From contig JBITNC010000001.1 in assembly GCA_050084985.1 (NCBI GenBank), positions 93,248,001-93,312,000 of the forward strand: 64,000 nucleotides of DNA. The letters are read 5' to 3'. Shown here one piece after another: positions 57,601-64,000 of this stretch. Made by a program: the position numbers and the translations under genes. A model generated the notes under the pieces. The model saw only the letters and a program-made list of their open reading frames with translations, did no database searches and had not been told where the DNA came from. The DNA is from Nageia nagi. Its lineage: Eukaryota; Pinophyta. Within the stretch, counting starts at the first letter, position 1. The number at the start of each line of letters is the position of its first letter.

Positions 57601-60600
57601 TTTTAATGTCATGGAATGTCAAAGGGTTGATAGACCTAGTCTAAAAATATTTAGCTCATAGTGAAACCACTAAAGTTACTAGTCTCTTTGGGAAGCTAGA
57701 TTATATCTATCCCTAAGAAGTTAAAATTTTAGAGTCTAATATGAGTGTGCCAGCTCCTTCTCATGGCCTGATTTCTCTATGTATACTACTAATCATTTTC
57801 ATAGAAGAGGAGGTGCCATAAATTTGATTCCTTTAAGGTGGAAGGCCCTTTTGGTCTCATGGGGGGTGGAACCTTCCAATCAGGTGGTTTGGACCCTTTT
57901 TGATGTTGATGGCCAACCTTTTGAGGTTGTCAAAATTTATGCATCTAATCATGGCCCAAATAGAAGCATTGTATGGAGATGGCTTGATTTATCTCTTCCC
58001 TAGGTGGTTTGGTTATTTTAAGGGACTTTAACATGATCAAGAAATCTAACAACAAAGTGGGCCATCTTCCTATGAGATGGTGTGCTGGTGAAAGAGATGC
58101 TTGATTTTTTCTCAAAAATAAGCATGGATTGGTGGACCTAAATGCATGCCATAATGCTCAAAGTTTCCCATAATCTCTCTTGTTTACCTAGTAAATTTTT
58201 TAGTTAGGTGATTATAAAGTTCTTAAACATTTGGATAGGTTTATGCTCATTGATCAAGCTGGTTTTTCTTTTCAAAGCTTATCCCCTACAATAGCTTTGG
58301 TTCTAGCTTCATCAAGAAATACCATTTTAGATAATTTTCCCATTATTTTTTAGGTTATTTCCTTTTTTTGATAACCTCACACCTTCCACTTTCAATTATA
58401 CCTCAATGTTATTTCTTCATCACACAACCACCATATCTCATATTTTTAAAGTTTGAAACCTTGTTTTAAGACCCAACCTTGTTTTAATACCCAAGGAGAA
58501 AGTCGACTAGATCAACTAGTGGAATGATGCCATTCTTTGAACCACCTTTGTGTTGAGAATGTTGAGTTTCAAACTCGCTTATCTCTATAGGCACTCTGAA
58601 TGCACTCTTCAGGAGGAGTTTGAGCATGCCTCATTGCTATTGGAAGTAGACCCTATGTATTGTCTTCTACAACAAAACACTATTACAATTAGGCATGAGC
58701 TCAAGAAGGTAGAAGTTTATGAAGATAAAGATTTTCAAATTTGAGCTTGGCTTCATTGGCTTAAAGTGGGTGATCAAGTTTGAAAGGGGATTTTATAAAG
58801 ACTCCAAACCTTGAGGTTGGTATCCTAATTTAAATTCATTCTTGATGAGGATATTTTTGTTATTGAGCCTCGTCATAGTTTTAGGGATTTTGTCAAGCAT
58901 TATACAAAGTATTTGCTTCTCAAGAGTTGATATAGGAGCACCAAATTACCCTTGATGAATGTTACAGAGTGGTTCCAACCAAAATTTCTCTTACCTAAAA
59001 GAAAGTTTATGAATACCCTCTCTCTTTGGAAGATTTAAAAGTGGATCTTATATTTATGGTGAATGAGAAAGCCCCAAGGTTAGATGGATTCTTGTGTGAA
59101 TTCTATTAACAATTATGGGATGTTATTGGCCCTAACCTCCTCTATGTTTATTAATGAGCCCTTCTTATAGGGTCTTTGGGAGTAATTATCAATAAGGGAA
59201 ACATCAAATTCATACCAAATATAGGGGATACTAATCTCATTTCTAGTTGGAGGTTGATTACCCTTCTCAATGTTAGCTATAAAATCATTGCTAAGGCCTT
59301 GGTCCTTAAGCTTCAAATGTTATTACCTTAGATTTTTCATCCAAAGAAAATTGGCTTTATCAAGAGTAGATATATCCTTGACAATATCATTGCTATTTTA
59401 GAAGGCATGGAGTAGGCTTTCTCATCTCAGAAAGACACTCTTTTCATCAAAAATGACTTAAAAAATCCCATGATAAAATTGAATGGCATTTCATTTTGGC
59501 TATGCTAAAAGCTTTGGGCTTCATCTCTACCTTCCTAGCATCAACTCAAATGTTCTTTAGTGATGCTTCTACCATGTTAACTCTTGATGGTATGCAAACC
59601 ATCTCCATTGGTCCTTTCAAGTCAATAAGATAAGGTTGTCCTCTTGGTCATTCAATTTATGTGTTAGAAGTTGAAGCCTTCAACTATATTTTAGCTAACA
59701 AAGTTTGTCAAAAGTTCATTCAAGGAATTTCTCTTCTTGGGAATGGTGGGAAGCTAATTAATGGCGATTTTATTGATGAATCCTTTCTTATTTTTAGGGA
59801 GGATAGAAATTATATAAATCAAGCTTTTGATTTTCTTGATACTTTCTATAAAGCCTCAAGCTTAAGTATTTAGGGGAGAAATACCTCTTGTTATAGACAA
59901 TATCATATAAATTGCCCTAAATGGCTTTCTCCTTTTCAATGGAAATGGCTAATCCCTAGAGAAATATTTAAATTTTTAGGTATCCTCTTTGTATTTCAAA
60001 GCACTCCTACTCAATTATGGGGCAATGTTATTCAAAGAGTAAAAAATAAATTATCTTATTGGATCACATAAAAAATTTCTTTAGTCAGTAAATTCCAAAT
60101 CTGTTTGAAGGTTTTGGCTTCCACACATGTTTATTTTACCTCATGTTGGGTCCCTTTCTAAAATTATTACAAGAAGTTGGAAAATGTTTTTAGGGATTTC
60201 TTATGGAAAAATAACAAAGATAAGAAGGGCTTCTATCATGTTTCTTGGGAATACGTTTTTCTACCCAAGAGTGCTGGTGGAATGAGAATTTTTGATTGTT
60301 ATAAGTAGGGGTTGGCATTGAATGCCAAATGAATTACTTAACCTTTGCAAGGCTCAAATGCTTGGAAGTTTCTTTTACAACACCATATTTCTCAAGGTGT
60401 TCCCCTTGGTAACTTTTTTTTGAGAAATAAGAATTTTCCTTCCTTGATTGTTGCCCCTATCCTAGTCAAGGTTTCTGGGTCTTTTATTTGTAAGAACATT
60501 TGAAAAGCATGGGAGAGTATCAAACCATGGATTTAGTGGAACCATAATAATTTATGCTAAGGTGTAGCTCTTAATTCACTTAATATCTAATGGTATTTAG

Positions 60601-61300
60601 TTATCACATTACAAAATCAACCTCTTACTTCCATTCAATGGATTTGGTCCAAGTAGTTCTTAAAAAAGGGATTGCTTCCCTCTTTGATTTCTTCAATCAC
60701 TCCTCTAAAGGGTGGATCCCCTGGGAAGGCTTTAAAATCAAATTTTCTCTAAAATATGAGGATAAGGTTACTTATAAAGCAATGGTCGATTGTACCCTTC
60801 CTCATTATGGACTAAGCTTGGTCAATAATTGTAGTGCATATGGTGGAAAAAATGAAGCGGATTAAGGGTATACCAATTTTTAATTACAATACTAAGATGG
60901 GGTATAATTGGATTTATCCCAATATTTCCATGGTTGTCAATATTAATGAGTGATGGTGTTTATCCTCCACTATTTTTGAGTGGAATGCTTGATTCAAAAT
61001 TCTATGGGCTAGTTATATTGAACCCAAGTTGACTTATTTTGTGTGGAGTCTACTATTCCATGATTTGACTATAGGCAATAGGCTTACTCACTTGGGGGTC
61101 ATTAACCCTTTATGCCAATTCTATAACTCCAAAGATTCTATTTTACATTTATTTTGGTAGTTTGGTAAAGCTAAAAAGGCTTGGAATCGGGTGAATTCCT
61201 TTTTTCATCCACTTTCAAAATAACCTATTTCTTGGCTACATAATCTCCTTGGATATCCCTTTGGATTTTACCTTACCTTTGGAAGTTTTTTGGAATATTT
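57601..61300 (+). pseudogene. LINE ORF2: endonuclease, reverse transcriptase and zf-RVT, decayed
   Basis: Endonuclease from 57606 (MSWNVKGL; ASNHGPNRSIVWRWLDLSLP; FNMIKKSNN region near 58035). RT includes LLNVSYKIIAKALVLKLQ and GFIKSRYILDNIIAILEGME near 59260-59410, and a catalytic box reading FIDE (near 59770-59780) where FADD is expected. The zf-RVT tail is near 60950-61240 (SYIEPKLTYFVWSLLF, SILHLFW). Stops throughout. From about 61300 to 62319 I see only remnants and the 3' untranslated end. Confidence 0.85.
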
Positions 61301-62319
61301 ACCAAATTAGAATCATGTTCCATTTGTGGAAAGAGAAAAATGTAATTACTTTTTCTAGGAAAGTTCCTTCTATTGATTTTTCTTTGGCTAACAAGCTCAC
61401 CATTTTTTATTACATCTAGTTTTAGATTAATGATTAAGTTAACAAAGTCACTCTAGAGGTCAACCATTTGTAAGAGCTTATCAATCACTAGGGAAATGCT
61501 CCTTGGTCTATGATTTGAGTCCCTTCTTCCTCCATAATTCATTGAGAGTGATTATTATCACAAAATATTGTTTCCCTCCACCATAGGAATAGGACCATAT
61601 TTGTGCCCATAGATCTCACCCACCACCTTAAGAATCTAGGAATCTCTACTAGCTGCTAGGTGGAGCAATCAAGGATGGGAATCCCATCCCAATTCTCCTT
61701 TGTAACATGAATGGGGTTGCAATATGAGCTCCTCCTATCAAGTTACATTCTAGGGTGGTTGGTATGAAGGAGATGGTGGTGGTTTGCCAAATCTAGTAAC
61801 ATAAAAAATTAATGAATAGAAAGAAACAATAGATGGGTGGGTGTCAACATCATTCAAAGGTGACCTCGAGTGGCATGAATTCTAAGAAACCTTGGAGAGT
61901 ATTCACTAGCCATGGATCCCTTGCAATGTGTGGAAATATAATAAAAATATAAAGAATGTTGAGGCTATTAATGAGCCTACCACTTTGGTTCCATCCACTA
62001 CATTTCCTACCAGCACACCACCTTCTAGCATGCAACCTGCCACCACTCCCTCTCCCATTAATGAAGATTAATGCATATATGCCTACCCTTTTAAGTGGAA
62101 GCTGCATTACTATTTTTAAGTTGTCTTGATGGTGAAATTTTTTGTTATTTGCCATGTGGTGGCCATTGGGTTTTCCTTAGTTGTTTCTTACATAATGGAA
62201 GTTTGATCAGTTGTAACTTTTTTGATGTTGTGTTAGGTGTGTAGGGTGTGTTTATTTTTGACCACTCTCATTTGTATGATATTGTTTTTTTCTCTATTAA
62301 TATAAAAGATTTATCATTA

Positions 62320-62500
62320 AAAAAGTGTAAAATTTGAATAAATATGAATAGTAATTTGAATGTACTTTTTGACAATTTGAACCCTAAACAATATATTCAT
62401 GAAGGAAAAAAGTATAAAATTTGAACAAATATGAAAGTAATTCAAATGTACTTTTTGACAATTTGGACCCTAAACAATGCATTTATGAAGGTAAAATTTT
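62320..62500. repeat. 86-bp tandem array, third block
   Basis: Two further units, beginning with the right LINE target duplication. Confidence 0.8.
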
Positions 62501-64000
62501 GAACCACTTATATAGTATTTGATGATTATTTACATCAAGCCTATGCAAAGCATTCATGAAGGAGTACTAAGCATGTAGACTTGTTACTAACAAGCACATA
62601 GACTTACTATTTCTTTTTTAAAATTTGAACTTATGCATTTTGAAAATCAAATCTCTTTTGCATTTGAAAAATTTGAAATCTTGCATTTTGAACTTTGAAA
62701 TTTTGAAAAAATCAATTTTGTTTTGCATCTTGAAGTACTTTTAAAAATATTTAAATTTTGAAAAAATATTGAAATTTTAACTTTGAAATTTTTTTGGAAT
62801 TAATTTAGGTGTTACACCCCCTCAAATGATATTGTATTGACCAATATAGACAATACAAGATTGTTTGAAAAAGGTAAGGTTGTGTGTGTAGTGTAAAGAT
62901 ATTTTTTTTAGATTCCTCAATTTAGTATTTTGGAGAAAACAAAGGGGTTTCAAGAAGTAAAGAATGATTTTGAAAAGTGAATTCAATCAAATATAACAAA
63001 TTTAGAATTAAATAGTCAAAAGAAGTGAAATAAGAGTAAAAAATTACCATTATTTACTCATTTTGACCATTTGGTATGTGTGAATTTTGGAAAATAAGAG
63101 AAACCTAGTTACCATGGCAATGAACAAGGTACCTAGAGCTCTTTCTAGTATTTAAAAACCATGCCCTATACTCTGAGTATGTGTTCCAACTCTTTGCTAT
63201 GAAATTTTTATCAAGTTTTGAATATTTTATTCATTTTTGGCCACAAATAGTGTAAATTTTGAATTTTCTCATTCTTCTTCAAAATGGTCTAATATGATAG
63301 AGTAATTTTTGTATTTTCTATTTATAACATGAGTAAAATAATCCTATGGTTGAATTTTCCCCAATTTGTAAGAATTTAGAAAACTTTGTTTTCAAAAAAC
63401 TAAAAAAGAGGGGTTTTATTTCGATTTTTGCTCAGTACGCTCAAATGGGAGGTTAAATAAAAAATGAATATATACCCACTAAATGTTTTTCCCCTAGTTG
63501 GGTTTTCACAATTATAGAATTTTGAAAAATAACCCAAAATGATAAAAAAAATCATTAATTTTCCAAAAATTGATAATAAGGGGTTTGAAAATCTAAATTT
63601 TGCTTATTATGATAAAACAAGGAGCTAAATTTGAAAATGAGCAGACATTGACCAAATTGTTTTCTCCAATTAGGCTTCCATAACTTTGGGATAGTAAAAA
63701 TGAGCAAAATTTAAAGATTTTAATCAAAATTAGGCTTTTAAGGTCAAGGCACAATGCCCACTACACTTAGTAACTAGGTGTAATATGCCCTATACTAGGC
63801 GCATTGTGTCTAGGGCACTAGGACCCAAGGAAAATGTTAACAATGAATCAGTATCCAAATGGCTAAAATTTAATATTTCAAATATAGGATTTGGATACTA
63901 TGGTGGGTCTCACATATGGCATGTTCACCCTAATTTTATTTAATTTTTTGGGAGTGTATGCTAGCTCGCTAATAAGTTTTTATATGGTACATATTTATTT
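62501..64000. other. AT-rich terminal region, no gene
   Basis: TTTGAAATTTTGAAAAAAT-like words dominate 62620-62810. A possible LTR edge GGTGTTACACCCCCTC lies at about 62808-62823. Near 63750-63830 three short repeats of ACTAGG-G(C/T)(A/G)-AT-(A/G)TG(C/T)C occur. No coding region recognised. Confidence 0.5.

Larger units (their letters stand above)
56208..62319 (+). mobile_element. L1-type LINE (6.1 kb), near full length, decayed
   Basis: Flanked by a 15-base target duplication AAAAAGTGTAAAATT (56193-56207 and 62320-62334) inside the 86-bp array; joining the flanks restores the array unit. The 3' end TATTAATATAAAAGATTTATC followed by ATTAAAA is the usual tail of plant L1 elements. Two coding parts follow in order as listed separately. 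The 5' 200 bases show nothing recognisable. Confidence 0.9.

Noticed and set aside
61850-62155. 101-codon minus ORF
   Set aside because: Antisense of the LINE 3' end; no motif.
62808-62823. GGTGTTACACCCCCTC as a minus-strand PPT/LTR border
   Set aside because: Looks like PPT plus TGTAACACC, but no partner LTR, PBS or internal coding was found; kept only as a remark.
1-64000. CRISPR arrays, bacterial operons, tRNA or rRNA genes, endogenous pararetrovirus
   Set aside because: None seen: the repeats have irregular spacers and eukaryotic transposon context, and all polymerase motifs fit Ty1/copia, Ty3/gypsy or L1 rather than caulimovirus.

Overview
The window is nuclear DNA of a seed plant with a large, repeat-rich genome. 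A gymnosperm is my guess, from the many old, point-mutated LTR retrotransposons, the near absence of CpG outside a few islands, and the scarcity of genes; the sequence does not prove it. I see no bacterial, plastid or mitochondrial block, no rRNA or tRNA gene and no CRISPR array. The only host gene I can defend is a minus-strand, membrane-anchored SAM-dependent methyltransferase-like gene at about 17205-18361. Its reading frame is broken once near its 3' end.

Left part (1-15170): a stack of minus-strand LTR retrotransposons inserted one into another. The outermost in the window is the 5' end of a young Ty3/gypsy element (gag open for 385 codons and still open at the window edge; PBS; 877-bp LTR). 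It sits inside the 3' LTR of a decayed Ty1/copia element (copia A, 2124-10801). Copia A sits inside a related, deleted copia (B, 10802-14618). B sits next to the PBS of a third relative (C, LTR 14639-15170). The copia LTRs share an iMet-type PBS, a TATA box and a U3 hairpin.

Middle (15171-43550): AT-rich spacer, the methyltransferase gene, tandem repeats, then a complete but decayed 12.55-kb Tat-like Ty3/gypsy element (20234-32785). That element has an exact 5-bp target duplication (AGCAT), a PR - extra RNase H - RT - RNase H - IN domain order, and about 3.3 kb of additional sense coding sequence after integrase. A plus-strand copia remnant follows (35380-39108), then gene-poor DNA holding one small CpG- and G-box-containing island.

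Right part (43551-64000): one unrecognised intact 133-codon ORF; PLS-type pentatricopeptide-repeat (PPR) pseudogene pieces in both orientations; a decayed CACTA (En/Spm) transposase with three recognisable introns; a long period-600-to-800 repeat cluster; and an approximately 86-bp tandem array interrupted by a solo LTR (TSD ATGAA) and by a 6.1-kb L1-type LINE with a 15-bp TSD. The last 1.5 kb is low-complexity AT-rich DNA.

There is no operon-like or multi-gene functional system here. The most unusual items are the domain order and 3' extension of the Tat-like element, the compensated hairpin in the copia LTRs, and the clean nested-insertion archaeology.
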